From positions 1-32,565 of the forward strand of contig CALBIE010000823.1 in the NCBI GenBank assembly GCA_937893495.1: a DNA stretch of 32,565 nt. The letters run 5' to 3'. The translations under genes and the position numbers were made by a program. Below, in pieces: positions 7,898 through 16,680 of the stretch. The notes under the pieces were generated by a model. The model saw only the letters and a list, made by a program, of their open reading frames with translations. It was not told where the DNA came from and made no database searches. Origin of the DNA: an uncultured Verrucomicrobiales bacterium. GTDB taxonomy: Bacteria; Verrucomicrobiota; Verrucomicrobiia; Limisphaerales; JAYPXF01. Position 1 is the stretch's first letter. Each line of letters opens with the position of its first letter.

Positions 7898-9118
7898 ATG
7901 AGTGATACCCCGGAAAGTCGCACCCTCGCTTTTTACAATGGAACGGTCGTCCTGCCCGAATCAACGGTCGCAGATGCCGTCGTAGTTTGTCGCGATGGCC
8001 GTATCAGGGCCGTCGGTGCTGCGAGCGATACGTCCATTCCTGATGATACGGAACGAATCGACGCCGGCGGCGGTTTCATCGCTCCGGGTTTCGTTGACCA
8101 GCATGTTCACGGCGCGCTGGGTGCCGACTTCATGGACGGAACGACGGACGCGGTGAAGCTGGCGATTCGCGGCCACACGCGCTACGGCACGACAAGCATC
8201 TTTCCAACCACGACAACGGGGACACCGGAGTATCTGAATCGCATGTTGGATGCATGTGTGGCCGTGCGCGATTCGTGGAAGCCGGGTGACCATGCCCGCC
8301 TTGCCGGGGTGCATTGGTATGGCCCGTATTTCAGTTCAGACAAAGTCGGCGCGCATCCGTCCGGGTTCGAGCGGTTTCCTGACCCGGCCGAATACATCGC
8401 GGCTTTCGGTCTCGGCATCGTGCGAATTGCCACATGCGCCGCCGAATTGCCGGGAGCAGACGAATTCTATCGTGAAGCGCAACGCCGCGGCTTCCTCGCG
8501 ACTTGCGGTCACTCCAATGCCTCATATCAGGAAATGCAGCGCGGCTTCGACGCGGGACTGCGTCACGTGGATCATTTCTGGTGCGCCATGAGCAGCACGG
8601 CCAGCATCGGTCAGCGACTGGGCACACCGTATCAAGGCAGCATGGCGGAGTTTGTCATCATGAACGATGAGATGAGTACTGAAGTGCTGGCCGATGGGGA
8701 ACATCTCGCGCCGGAATTGCTCGAGTTTGCGTGGCGCTTCAAGGGTCCGAAACGTTTGTGTCTCGTGACCGACGCCAATCGTGCTGTCGATATGCCGAAG
8801 GGCGAGTATCTCATTGGACCTAAAGAGGCAGGCAAGCCATTTACCCATAACGGCCGAGTGGGAGTGGGTTCAAATGGCGGACTGGCCAGCACGGCGTTTG
8901 GCATGGATCACATGGTTCGCACAATGCTTGAACAGACATCCGCCAGCCTGTCTGACGTGATTCGCATGGCGAGCCTGACCCCGGCGGAGCGCATCGGGAT
9001 GGACAACGAAATCGGCAGTCTCGAAGTCAACAAACTCGCTGATGTTCAGATCCTTGACTCGGACCTGCGCACTCAGCGTGTCTTCATCGAAGGAGTGGAG
9101 TTCAAAACCGCGATTTGA
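7898..9118 (+). CDS. nagA: N-acetylglucosamine-6-phosphate deacetylase-like amidohydrolase (divergent)
   Basis: By family this enzyme removes acetate from N-acetylglucosamine-6-phosphate in cell-wall or chitin recycling. The 406-residue amidohydrolase has the flanking beta domain, the HVH metal motif (H69, H71), CGHSNAS (H205), DHFWCAMS (H226) and VTDA (catalytic D292). Odd: the conserved metal-ligand Glu of the family's HLEGP segment is replaced by Tyr (HWYGPYF, Y141). The metal site must therefore differ from the E. coli enzyme, and the substrate may differ too. I recall WYGPY/YGPYF variants in planctomycete and verrucomicrobial relatives, so this is probably a subfamily rather than a dead enzyme. 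No nagB, PTS or N-acetylglucosamine kinase lies nearby. It converges on glpK with 30 bases between. Confidence 0.85.
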   Translation: MSDTPESRTLAFYNGTVVLPESTVADAVVVCRDGRIRAVGAASDTSIPDDTERIDAGGGFIAPGFVDQHVHGALGADFMDGTTDAVKLAIRGHTRYGTTSIFPTTTTGTPEYLNRMLDACVAVRDSWKPGDHARLAGVHWYGPYFSSDKVGAHPSGFERFPDPAEYIAAFGLGIVRIATCAAELPGADEFYREAQRRGFLATCGHSNASYQEMQRGFDAGLRHVDHFWCAMSSTASIGQRLGTPYQGSMAEFVIMNDEMSTEVLADGEHLAPELLEFAWRFKGPKRLCLVTDANRAVDMPKGEYLIGPKEAGKPFTHNGRVGVGSNGGLASTAFGMDHMVRTMLEQTSASLSDVIRMASLTPAERIGMDNEIGSLEVNKLADVQILDSDLRTQRVFIEGVEFKTAI

Positions 9119-9148
9119 AACAGGGAAGCCTGTCTGGATGGCCGTCAA

Positions 9149-10642
9149 TCAATCGGATTTTTCTTCCCAATCGCGAGAGCGACCGAGTGCTTTATTCCAT
9201 CCTTTCAACAGTCGATCCCGGTCGCGGGATTTCATGGCTGGTTTGAATTTCCGATCCACCTGCCATTGCCTGGCGATGGTTGCCTGATCCTTCCAGTAGC
9301 CGACTGCCAGCCCGGCGAGGAACGCCGCGCCAAGGGCCGTCGTTTCCTGAATCCGGGGTCGGACCACGGGAAGTCCCAGCAAGTCTGACTGAAATTGCAT
9401 CAGGAAATCGTTGGCACAAGCTCCGCCATCCACGCGCAGTTCTTTCAGGCGAATGCCGGCATCGGCGCGCATGGCCTGAAGCACATCGGCGACTTGATAG
9501 GCGATACCTTCGAGCGCCGCCCGGGCAATGTGCGCACGGGTTGAACCCCGGGTCAGGCCGACAATGGTTCCGCAGGCATATTGATCCCAATGTGGAGCGC
9601 CGAGACCCGCGAATGCGGGCACCAGATAGACGCCGCCGTTGTCCTCGACAGAAGTGGCCAACGCCTCAACGTCTTGCGATCGCTTGATGATTCCCAGTCC
9701 ATCCCGCAGCCATTGCACCACCGCGCCGGCCGTGAAGATACTGCCCTCCAATGCATATTCGGTGTGATCACCGATTTTCCACGCGATGGTCGTAAGAAGA
9801 TTGTTCTTTGACGCAATCGGTTTGGGGCCGGTATTCAGCACCATGAAACAACCGGTGCCGTAGGTGTTTTTGACCATTCCCGGCCGGGTGCAGGCTTGGC
9901 CGAACAAGGCGGCCTGTTGATCGCCGGCAATTCCCGCAATGGGAATCTGACCACCAAGCAGACTCGTCTCGCCATAAACCTCGCTGGATGAGCAAACGCG
10001 GGGCAACATGGATTCGGGCACGTCAAGGATGCCCAGAATCTGCTTGTCCCATTTCCCGGTCTTGATGTCGAAGAGCATGGTGCGCGAGGCATTGGTCACG
10101 TCAGTGACGTGCTGTCTGCCTCCCGTCAGTCTCCAGATGAGCCAGGAATCGATCGTGCCGAATGCCAGCTTGCCTTTCTCGGCGAGTGCCCGCGCGCCTT
10201 TGACGTGTTTGAGCAGCCACTGGATTTTTGTTCCCGAAAAGTAGGCGTCAATGATGAGGCCGGTCTTTCGCCGGATGGTCGATCCGAGCTTTTGTGCCTT
10301 CAACTGATCGCAGACGGACGCGGTTCGTCGGTCCTGCCAGACGATTGCGTTGGCGATGGGTTTGCCCGTGTCACGATTCCAGACAAGCGTTGTCTCGCGT
10401 TGATTGGTGATACCGATGGCGGCCACGTCGCCGGCATCCGCGCCCGCATTTTTTAACGCCTGTCTAGCCATCGCGATTTGCGTGGACCAGATCTGTTCCG
10501 CATCATGTTCCACCCATCCCGGCTTGGGAAACATCTGGGGAAACTCCTTTTGCGCGGCGGCGACGATGGAGCCGTTTCTGTCGAATACGATGGCACGAGA
10601 ACTCGTGGTCCCCTGGTCGAGGGCGAGAATATATTTTTTCAT
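9149..10642 (-). CDS. glpK: Glycerol kinase
   Basis: It phosphorylates glycerol to sn-glycerol-3-phosphate with ATP in the cytoplasm. At 497 residues it is full length for an FGGY kinase. The N-terminal phosphate-binding DQGTTSSR (residues 9-16) is present, as are [22 protein letters not shown] (FGGY signature 1), the ATP-site [11 protein letters not shown], and the C-terminal [17 protein letters not shown] and ALGAAFLAG motifs. The glycerol facilitator gene glpF lies immediately upstream on the same strand (50-base gap), giving a glpF-glpK operon. No glpD or glpR is in the window. Regulation by FBP or EIIA cannot be judged from the sequence. Confidence 0.97.
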   Translation of the reverse strand: MKKYILALDQGTTSSRAIVFDRNGSIVAAAQKEFPQMFPKPGWVEHDAEQIWSTQIAMARQALKNAGADAGDVAAIGITNQRETTLVWNRDTGKPIANAIVWQDRRTASVCDQLKAQKLGSTIRRKTGLIIDAYFSGTKIQWLLKHVKGARALAEKGKLAFGTIDSWLIWRLTGGRQHVTDVTNASRTMLFDIKTGKWDKQILGILDVPESMLPRVCSSSEVYGETSLLGGQIPIAGIAGDQQAALFGQACTRPGMVKNTYGTGCFMVLNTGPKPIASKNNLLTTIAWKIGDHTEYALEGSIFTAGAVVQWLRDGLGIIKRSQDVEALATSVEDNGGVYLVPAFAGLGAPHWDQYACGTIVGLTRGSTRAHIARAALEGIAYQVADVLQAMRADAGIRLKELRVDGGACANDFLMQFQSDLLGLPVVRPRIQETTALGAAFLAGLAVGYWKDQATIARQWQVDRKFKPAMKSRDRDRLLKGWNKALGRSRDWEEKSD

Positions 10643-10692
10643 GGGAAAGATGCGGGACGTTTAAATTTCATCCAGCTGTCAATGGGTCGATT

Positions 10693-11433
10693 TCAACCTG
10701 CTACGGGTGGCCAAAGGAGTTGGTAAAACAGCGCGCCGGTCACGCCGCCAATGATGGGTCCCACGACCGGAATCCATGCGTAACTCCAGTCGGAATCGCC
10801 CTTGCCGTGGATGGGCAGAAAATGATGCGCGATCCTCGGCCCCAGATCGCGCGCGGGATTGATGGCATAACCCGTTGGACCGCCCAGCGAAAGACCGATT
10901 GCAAACACCAGCAGGCCGACCAGCAGCGGACCCAATCCGGTGTTCCAGCCGGCGTCCGGATTCAGGTTATCCGGTCGGAGAATGGCCAACACTCCGAGCA
11001 CGAGCAGGAAGGTGCCGATGATTTCGGTGGCCATATTGGCCCACGGCTTGCGGATGGCGGGAGCCGTGCAGAAAACGGCAAGCTTGCTTGCTTGATTCTT
11101 CGTGGCTTCCCAATGCGGCAGGTAAGCCAACCAGACGACACAGGCGCCGGTAATGGCTCCGCAAAATTGAGCCAGCAAGTATCCGGGCACATAACTCGCG
11201 TTCAGTTCGCCGATGGCCGCCATTCCGAGGGTGACCGCCGGATTAATGTGGGCACCACTGATCCAGCCGACACAGTAAACGGCGATGGCAACAGCAAGGC
11301 CCCAACCCGCGGTAATAACGATCCAGCCGGATGAGTTGCCCTTGGTTTTATCGAGGACGACATTGGCGACCACACCATCTCCCAGAATGATCGGGATCAT
11401 GGTGCCGAGGAATTCTGCGAGATACGGTGACAT
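10693..11433 (-). CDS. glpF: Glycerol facilitator (MIP/aquaglyceroporin)
   Basis: A 246-residue inner-membrane channel with six transmembrane segments and two half-helices. Both pore motifs are intact: GAHINPAVT (N64-P65-A66) and GYAINPARDLGPR (N192-P193-A194-R195-D196). The Asp after the second NPAR is the mark of glycerol-conducting family members rather than strict water channels. I chose the ATG at 11433 (MSPYLAEFLGTM); the longer frame to 11502 adds a non-conserved 23 residues. First gene of the glpF-glpK pair. Confidence 0.94.
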   Translation of the reverse strand: MSPYLAEFLGTMIPIILGDGVVANVVLDKTKGNSSGWIVITAGWGLAVAIAVYCVGWISGAHINPAVTLGMAAIGELNASYVPGYLLAQFCGAITGACVVWLAYLPHWEATKNQASKLAVFCTAPAIRKPWANMATEIIGTFLLVLGVLAILRPDNLNPDAGWNTGLGPLLVGLLVFAIGLSLGGPTGYAINPARDLGPRIAHHFLPIHGKGDSDWSYAWIPVVGPIIGGVTGALFYQLLWPPVAG

Positions 11434-11680
11434 GGCAGTATGACAAATTGAGTGGAGTCGGTTACAAAATAGCAGGACTGACGAAGCCGTGTCCACCAGC
11501 AATGCGGGGTGCGCAGCGCGCGCGCCATTGGACGCTTGTTGCTAACCGGTGGAACACTTGGAGTTCTTTATTGGGGAGCATAGGTCGCTGGCCTGTGTCG
11601 GCGACCGACTCGGTCGCCGAGTGTCAGGATCAATCTCGCCCAACGAGACGCGGGGCTTAACGGGCGAGCCGCCTGAGCTC
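11434..11680. other. Region between glpF and the group II intron
   Basis: About 250 bases without a gene. They contain a perfect 8-base-pair hairpin CGGCGACC-GACTC-GGTCGCCG near 11598-11618. The glpF promoter should lie here on the minus strand, but no confident -35/-10 pair was found. The last bases before 11681 are the presumed 5' exon of the intron. Confidence 0.4.
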
Positions 11681-12438
11681 GTGTGCCCGGCAGGGGCGGG
11701 TTCTATCGGGATGAAAGGTTCCCGACGGGGGGTGGTGACGCCAACCGTAGCCAAACTGCCAGGTCGTCCCCGCAAGGGGGCGGCGCGAAAGGGCGGGCGG
11801 CAAACGTTCGACCGCAGGAACACGAACGGGCAGTGAGGCAGGAAGTCGGGGGCAAGTGTGCGAGCAATCACGAAGCCCGAGGTTCACTGACGACATGCTG
11901 TAGATCCCGGCGGCGCGAACGAAAAGAATCGGTCCTGACCCGGGGAAGTCAGCAGAAACTATAGTAATGAGGAAGTCCGGTGAAAGCCGGGACGAGCGAA
12001 GGGCCGAAGAACGAAAGAGCAGAACTCAATGAGAACCTGGCGCGCCTGCGTTCGCGGCTGGTGGGGCTACTACCGGCTGGCCGAGGATCGCCGCAACCTC
12101 CATCGACTGGAAGGTTGGAAACGGCGCCACATTCGGAACTGCTTCTGGCAGCGGTGGAAGAACTGGCGCGGACGACTGCGAAAGCTGCGGCGACTGGGAC
12201 TGAGCGGACGCCTGTTGAAGGTGGCGCACAGTTCCAAAGGAACGTGGCGAATTGCGGCCAGCTCGAGCTTGCAGAGTGCGTTAAGCAACGCGGTGTTGCG
12301 ACGCCACGGGTTCTGCTTACCATCAGACCTTGCTTCCCCGTGAAATGGAAGCGGCGTTCAACCGCCGGATGCGGAAAACCGCACGTTCGGTGGTGTGGGA
12401 GGGTGGTGCCGGGGCGCAATCCCCGGCATTCGACCCAA
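11681..12438 (+). mobile_element. Internally deleted group II intron (ribozyme ends kept, reverse transcriptase lost)
   Basis: The 5' end starts GTGTGCCCGGCAGGGGCGGG, the usual GTGYG start of bacterial group II introns. Intron-like segments follow, such as GACGAGCGAAGGGCCG at 11991-12006 just ahead of the coding part. The 3' end has a domain V-like hairpin (12360-12395: ACCGCCGGA, TGCGG-AAAA-CCGCA, TCGGTGGT), which keeps a CGC triad, the AAAA loop and the GTGTGGGAGG linker. A domain VI-like GC hairpin ends near 12436. At ~760 bases it is far below the ~2 kb of full introns, and only the C-terminal maturase part of the encoded protein remains. The exact 3' boundary is uncertain by several bases. 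It lies in the gap between glpF and the propeller gene, in the opposite orientation to both. Confidence 0.8.
12029..12343 (+). pseudogene. Remnant of group II intron reverse transcriptase/maturase (domain X / GIIM only)
   Basis: The 104-residue frame matches the tail of intron-encoded maturases. RTWRACVRGWWGYYRLAE resembles the start of the X (maturase) domain. WKRRHIRNCFWQRWKNWRGRLRKLRRLG and GTWRIAASSSLQSALSNAVLRRHGF are the characteristic GIIM block. The whole reverse transcriptase (fingers/palm, YADD) is missing: the ATG falls right after the ribozyme leader, as if a deletion fused the intron 5' part to the maturase end. No endonuclease (HNH) domain follows. It could still make an RNA-binding splicing helper, but by default it is a decayed gene. 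Confidence 0.85.
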
Positions 12439-12447
12439 TCCGCCGCT

Positions 12448-14031
12448 TCAGCTGCGGAACCAGTACGAATACAAATCGGCATCCTTGAGTACAAAGCGCA
12501 GGCGGATGGGTTTGCCGGCCAGTTTGCTGACATCTATCCCTCCGATCCAACCGACAATCCGTTCCAGCGTGTCACCAAAGTGGGCGGGGCAATCCTTTAG
12601 CGCGAATCCAGGAATGGCTTTTCCGTCCGCATGCTGAATTTCCACCCGGATGTCTCCGACCGCGGAAGTGGCGAAGTTCATCGTGAGCATCTTTCCGGAA
12701 AACACGAACGGTTTCGTCACCAGTTCGCCGCCCTTCGTGGAGGCCTTGACTGATACAAACCCGTCATTGCGCAAGGTATATCGTCGCAGTTTACCGCCGG
12801 AGCCGTGCCAATAATCCTCCGTGGAGTAAAACGACAGTTCATCCGGCGCACCGGGCAGGGTGGATTTGGTTTCCACGAAGTTGTGCGCGACGTAGTTCTG
12901 GCCGTATTGCCACGTGCCCTTGCGGCTGATACCGGGACGAATGAAGGCCTCATTCCAGCGCTTGAAATGAACGCCGTCGCGACTGGCCATGATGAGCGCC
13001 TCGGTGACGGCGGTGCCGTAGCGTTCGCTGGCCGAGGCGCGCAGTTCCCGGTTTTCGAGATCGGGCAGGGCACGGGCGGAATCCGACCAGCCGCGATCGA
13101 CGTAGCGGGTGGGGATACCGATCAGCAGGTGCGGCGCGCGCGGATAAGGTGCGACCTGATTCGTGTAAAGATGCTCGGCGGGCGAATCGACATAGGTCAG
13201 GTCGGCTTCGTTCGACCAGTTGATGAAATCCTTTGAGGTGCCGGTTCGAATGGCGCGATAACCCGATGGCTTCCACACTTTTTGTTCTGTGACGCCGGCG
13301 GTAAACGTCCGCCAATAGGCCCGGTATTTGCCGAGGGTCGGATCCCAGAAACCGATGTTCTGCGAATCGAACGCGCCGTTGGTGATCAGGGGTTTGTCGC
13401 CAATCATCGACCAGTGAATGCCGTCGGGCGACTTGAATGCGAACAGACCACCCTCCTGTTTGATTCCCGCCAACGCCTTGAAACGGGCGTCCGGGGCGCA
13501 GTCCGGATTGGCATCCTTGAACGGTGCAAAGTTATGCGTTCCCGTTCCTTCCAGGATGATGTTGTTCGCCTTCGAGCCCTTGTAATCGACGATGCCGAGA
13601 TTTGGTTTTGTCCAGCGGATGCCGTCCTTGCTTTCCGCGTAGCAGTAATACGGCTGGTGCCGGCTGGTGCTCATCTTGCCCTTGCTGACATCGAGGTGCA
13701 GTCCCCGGTAGTAAAGCCGATAGCGGTCTCCGTCCTTGATGACGGTATGATAACCGGAACCGCTTCCCTCCCACGGCGCGTCATGAACGAGCGCGACTTC
13801 GCGCGGCACGGGATGATGCAGCCGTAACTGGGCTGCGCCGGTGACGCGCTCTATCAATGCGTCCTCGACGAACAGCTCGCGGCGGGAGCCGATGTTTGTG
13901 GCGCTGCTTTCCCGGTCGGCGGCGACGAGATTAGGGAATGGTGACGTGAACGTTGCAGCGCCCAAAAGGCCAATGCTTTTGAGCCACTCGCGACGTGATG
14001 CGATATGGCGTTTGAGTGGGATGGAATCCAT
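12448..14031 (-). CDS. Tat-exported beta-propeller, glycosidase-like protein
   Basis: A 527-residue protein with a Tat signal (SRREWLKSIGLLGAATF, twin Arg at 13-14). The body carries repeated propeller segments of the type seen in GH32/GH43-like and planctomycete/verrucomicrobial glycosidase-like proteins: RELFVEDALIE, HHPVPREVALVHDAPWEG, YRLYYRG, CYAESKDGIRWTKPNLG, FKDANPDCAP, FAFKSPDGIHWSM and ASRDGVHFKRW. A C-terminal beta domain ends in LAGKPIRLRFVLKDADLYSYWFRS. Acidic residues abound, but no catalytic set can be assigned with certainty. It is a paralogue of the longer protein at 16681-18852. It is likely to act in the periplasm or at the surface on carbohydrate; the substrate is unknown. 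Confidence 0.8.
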   Translation of the reverse strand: MDSIPLKRHIASRREWLKSIGLLGAATFTSPFPNLVAADRESSATNIGSRRELFVEDALIERVTGAAQLRLHHPVPREVALVHDAPWEGSGSGYHTVIKDGDRYRLYYRGLHLDVSKGKMSTSRHQPYYCYAESKDGIRWTKPNLGIVDYKGSKANNIILEGTGTHNFAPFKDANPDCAPDARFKALAGIKQEGGLFAFKSPDGIHWSMIGDKPLITNGAFDSQNIGFWDPTLGKYRAYWRTFTAGVTEQKVWKPSGYRAIRTGTSKDFINWSNEADLTYVDSPAEHLYTNQVAPYPRAPHLLIGIPTRYVDRGWSDSARALPDLENRELRASASERYGTAVTEALIMASRDGVHFKRWNEAFIRPGISRKGTWQYGQNYVAHNFVETKSTLPGAPDELSFYSTEDYWHGSGGKLRRYTLRNDGFVSVKASTKGGELVTKPFVFSGKMLTMNFATSAVGDIRVEIQHADGKAIPGFALKDCPAHFGDTLERIVGWIGGIDVSKLAGKPIRLRFVLKDADLYSYWFRS

Positions 14032-14321
14032 GAGTGATTTGATGACGATGTCAGAATCGAGATGGATTGCAACGATTCAAGCCGTCGTGAACTGGGCGCA
14101 TTTGTGTGACGCCCCCGTAGCGCAGGCTTCCAGCCTGCACGAAACCGTTGCCATGCCGACCACGCTTCGAGTTTTCCGGCAGCCGCAGTTGGCCAGAGCA
14201 CCCGTTCTACAGGCGAGACGCCTGCGCTACGGGGGCGGTCGGCGTATGCGCCCAATGCGCCCGTCTCAATCCGCGCGATTCGCGGATTGATTCGGCAGGT
14301 CGCTCGCGCGACACTGGTGTC
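14032..14321. repeat. Intergenic gap with a 126-base MITE-like element (family B)
   Basis: Between divergent genes, 14111-14236 is bounded by perfect 17-base inverted termini GCCCCCGTAGCGCAGGC / GCCTGCGCTACGGGGGC. Just inside each end lie small hairpins (GCAGGCTTCCAGCCTGC on the left, AGGCGAGACGCCT on the right). It has no coding potential of its own, and long frames reading through it are artefacts. Promoters for both flanking genes should lie outside the element but were not resolved. Confidence 0.8.
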
Positions 14322-15176
14322 ATGTCCATCACTCGTAGGCAATTCGCCTCGCAATGCCTTGCCGTGGCAGCGGTCACCGCGATTCCCGGCAATTGTTTTG
14401 CGAAGCCACCGCGCAGAAGAATCCAGATTGCGGTGAAATACAATATGATCACCGAGAACCTGTCGGTCAGTGACAAATTCAAACTGCTGCACGACTTGGG
14501 TTTCGACGGGGTGGAGGTTTACACGCGGGATGCGGATGATCGAAAGGCGTTTCTGCGGGCGCGCGAGCAGACGGGATTGCGGATTCACGGCGTCGTGAAT
14601 TCTTCCAGTCCGGACATTAAAACAGCCGTGGAATTGGCAGGTTATCTCGGCGGCGATTCAGTGTTGGTTCTGGCGCGGGAAGACACGAAGCGCAGTTATG
14701 ACGAGAATGTTCGGAACTGGCAGGAGTTGATTCGACCGGTTATCCCGGTGGCGGAAAGGAACAAGGTTCGCATCCTGATCGAGAATGTTCGCGCGACGTT
14801 TCTCAAAACGGCTGAGGGAATGGTGAAGTTCATTGATTCCTTCGAAACTCCGTTTGTCGGTGCCTACTACGACACGGGTAACACCGTTACCTGGACGAAA
14901 CAGTCGGCGGAGCATTGGGCGCGAGTATTGGGAAAACGGATTGGGAAGATGGACGTCAAAGACCGCGGTCACGCGGAGTTTGGCGATGAAAAGCTGAAAT
15001 CAAAGATCGCCAAAGGGACGGACGGCGGCGAAGTGCATTGGGAAAATGTACGGAAGGAATTGCGTGCGATTGATTACACGGGCTTCGGAACGGCCGAAGT
15101 GCGTGGCGGTGACCGAAAACGATTGGCTCGCATGGCGAAGTGGATGGATCAGGTTTTGGGGAATGTCGCGCGATAG
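14322..15176 (+). CDS. Tat-exported sugar phosphate isomerase/epimerase-like protein (AP endonuclease 2 TIM barrel)
   Basis: A 284-residue protein with a Tat signal (SITRRQFASQCLAVAAVTAI) and a TIM barrel of the xylose isomerase-like / AP_endonuc_2 group. Visible elements are LLHDLGFDGVEVYTRD near residues 50-65, RIHGVVNSS, the metal-ligand Glu segment RILIENV, VGAYYDTGN with an Asp ligand, KMDVKD, and the C-terminal GFGTAEVRGGD with a Glu. The ATG at 14322 gives the signal peptide; upstream in-frame sequence is repeat-derived. Related exported proteins in this phylum are annotated as sugar phosphate isomerases or epimerases, but the substrate is unknown. Confidence 0.87.
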   Translation: MSITRRQFASQCLAVAAVTAIPGNCFAKPPRRRIQIAVKYNMITENLSVSDKFKLLHDLGFDGVEVYTRDADDRKAFLRAREQTGLRIHGVVNSSSPDIKTAVELAGYLGGDSVLVLAREDTKRSYDENVRNWQELIRPVIPVAERNKVRILIENVRATFLKTAEGMVKFIDSFETPFVGAYYDTGNTVTWTKQSAEHWARVLGKRIGKMDVKDRGHAEFGDEKLKSKIAKGTDGGEVHWENVRKELRAIDYTGFGTAEVRGGDRKRLARMAKWMDQVLGNVAR

Positions 15177-15260
15177 GGAATGGCGTCTGGGGTTTGGCGG
15201 ATGGGGCTGGGGAGTCATCAGTAAACAGTAATTCAGTATTCGGGAACGAAATGCGAAGCG

Positions 15261-15325
15261 GTAGCAGCCGACGTAAGGAGGCTCTGATCTCCGTGAAATT
15301 TGAGCCTCGTTACCTCGGCTGCTAC
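15261..15325. repeat. Palindromic intergenic repeat, family A (copy 3, 65 bases)
   Basis: Inverted termini GTAGCAGCCGA / TCGGCTGCTAC with inner arms AGGAGGCTC and GAGCCTCGT. It is the near-exact reverse complement of copy 2 and identical in length. Read in frame, it gives the SSRRKEAL string typical of mis-called proteins in Verrucomicrobiota. It lies between two same-strand genes. Confidence 0.9.
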
Positions 15326-15411
15326 GAGGTTTTGGAATCGGCTCCCGGTAAACAGTTGCCGATTGACAGGGATGGTGGGTTGACGGGAACCTCTTACGCC
15401 CCTTTTTATTC

Positions 15412-16479
15412 ATGAAGACTCGAGACAGTTTTTCCCTATTGGCCGCTTTGGCAATCGTCGGCGCTGCCGCTTCTGCGGATGCCGCTTCAACTCTGGCCCG
15501 TTTCAACGATTCCAAACCACAGCAATACCGCATCGAAGCACGGGCGAGCAAACTGGATCCACGAACGCGCGAGTATCCAAAGATTGATTTTGTATTTGCT
15601 AAAGGCGGCAAGTCGCAGGATGTGCAGCATGCCACGGTGGATACCCGGGTGAAGCCGCGCGGGAAACTTGTCATCTGGCTGATGAGTTACAATGAGCGGC
15701 TGTTCGACCGTCTTGCCGGTTACGGTTTACATGCCATCCAGCCTCACTACGCGAATCGCTGGTTCTCCAAAGTCTGCCTGGAAAAGCCGGTGGGCGAGCA
15801 CTGTCGCGGCAATATGCGCCTGGAGGCCGCGACGGGTGATGATTTCAGCAAGGATGCCGACATCCAGAAACCGGACGGCATGATGGAGCGCGCGTATCAG
15901 TTTGTGAAATGGCTCGCGAAGGAGAATCCGCAGGGGAGGTGGGATTATTTCCTGACGGCGGATGGCAAGGGATTGCGCTGGGAACACGTCATCATGGCGG
16001 GCAGTTCGCATGGTTCGACGACCGCCGCGCGTTTTGCCAAGCATCAGAAGGTGGGTCGCGTGGTGATGTTGTGCGGACCTCGCGATCAGTATCAGGTCTG
16101 GCAATCACTCCCATCCGCCACGCCGGCGAATCGTTACTTCGGCTTCAGCCATGTGCTGGATGGCGGATGGACGGGGGATCATTATTGCCGTTCGTGGGAG
16201 TTGATCGGTTTGCACCAATTCGGTCCCATCGTCAATGTGGACAAGACCAAGCCTCCGTTCGGCAATTCGCGGCGATTGATCACGGCGTGGGATGTGAAGA
16301 AGGATGCGAAGCGGGCACATTCCTCCGTACAGCCGGGGGGTGCCTCGCCGAAGAATGCCCAGGGCGAATTTGTTTTCGAATCCGTCTGGCGTTACCTCTT
16401 CACCCATCCGGTGGATCAGGTCGGCGAATCCGTGCCGCTGGATCCGGGATGTTTAAAGGACCAACGTTCGAAGTTGTAA
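15412..16479 (+). CDS. Exported alpha/beta hydrolase (possibly BPSS1187-like)
   Basis: A 355-residue protein with a Sec signal peptide (about 1-24, ending ASADA-A). The alpha/beta hydrolase fold is indicated by KLVIWLMSYNERLFDRLAGYGLHAIQPHYA (first strands and the early helix) and the nucleophile elbow GSSHGS (residues 197-202, Ser199 in G-x-S-x-G). A late His (H303 in RAHSS) is a candidate for the triad. HGSTTAARFAKH follows the elbow, as in esterases. The overall pattern recalls the alpha/beta hydrolase family named after BPSS1187; this is from memory and not certain. Likely an esterase acting outside the cytoplasm. Confidence 0.78.
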   Translation: MKTRDSFSLLAALAIVGAAASADAASTLARFNDSKPQQYRIEARASKLDPRTREYPKIDFVFAKGGKSQDVQHATVDTRVKPRGKLVIWLMSYNERLFDRLAGYGLHAIQPHYANRWFSKVCLEKPVGEHCRGNMRLEAATGDDFSKDADIQKPDGMMERAYQFVKWLAKENPQGRWDYFLTADGKGLRWEHVIMAGSSHGSTTAARFAKHQKVGRVVMLCGPRDQYQVWQSLPSATPANRYFGFSHVLDGGWTGDHYCRSWELIGLHQFGPIVNVDKTKPPFGNSRRLITAWDVKKDAKRAHSSVQPGGASPKNAQGEFVFESVWRYLFTHPVDQVGESVPLDPGCLKDQRSKL

Positions 16480-16680
16480 GCGGGAGCCCGGCATTCATGC
16501 CGCGGGAACGTGAATTTGCATTTTGTCTCGCGAGAGCTTGATCGGTTTGATTGACAACCGAGATGGTGTAGCATTCCCGACGCCGACTGTGAGTTCGTTC
16601 CTGTATGCAGCAGGCGAGTGCCTCTGCGGACTGAAGGCCGCGCTCCTGCCAATCTGAATACGGGTTTCAGGCGGAAGAAT
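16480..16680. repeat. Repeat-containing gap between convergent genes
   Basis: The gap contains a half-palindrome near 16481-16510 (GAGCCCGGCATTCATGCCGCGGGAAC). A second lies near 16620-16660, with GCGGACTGAAGGCCGCGCTCC, a diverged inverted relative of the family F hairpin at 7716. No gene was seen. Confidence 0.5.

Noticed and set aside
11980-12600. 206-codon frame across the group II intron
   Set aside because: Out of frame with the GIIM domain, which is conserved; it crosses ribozyme domains V and VI.
15000-15674. 224-codon minus-strand frame with the palindrome-encoded string
   Set aside because: Runs through the family A repeat and antisense to two real genes.
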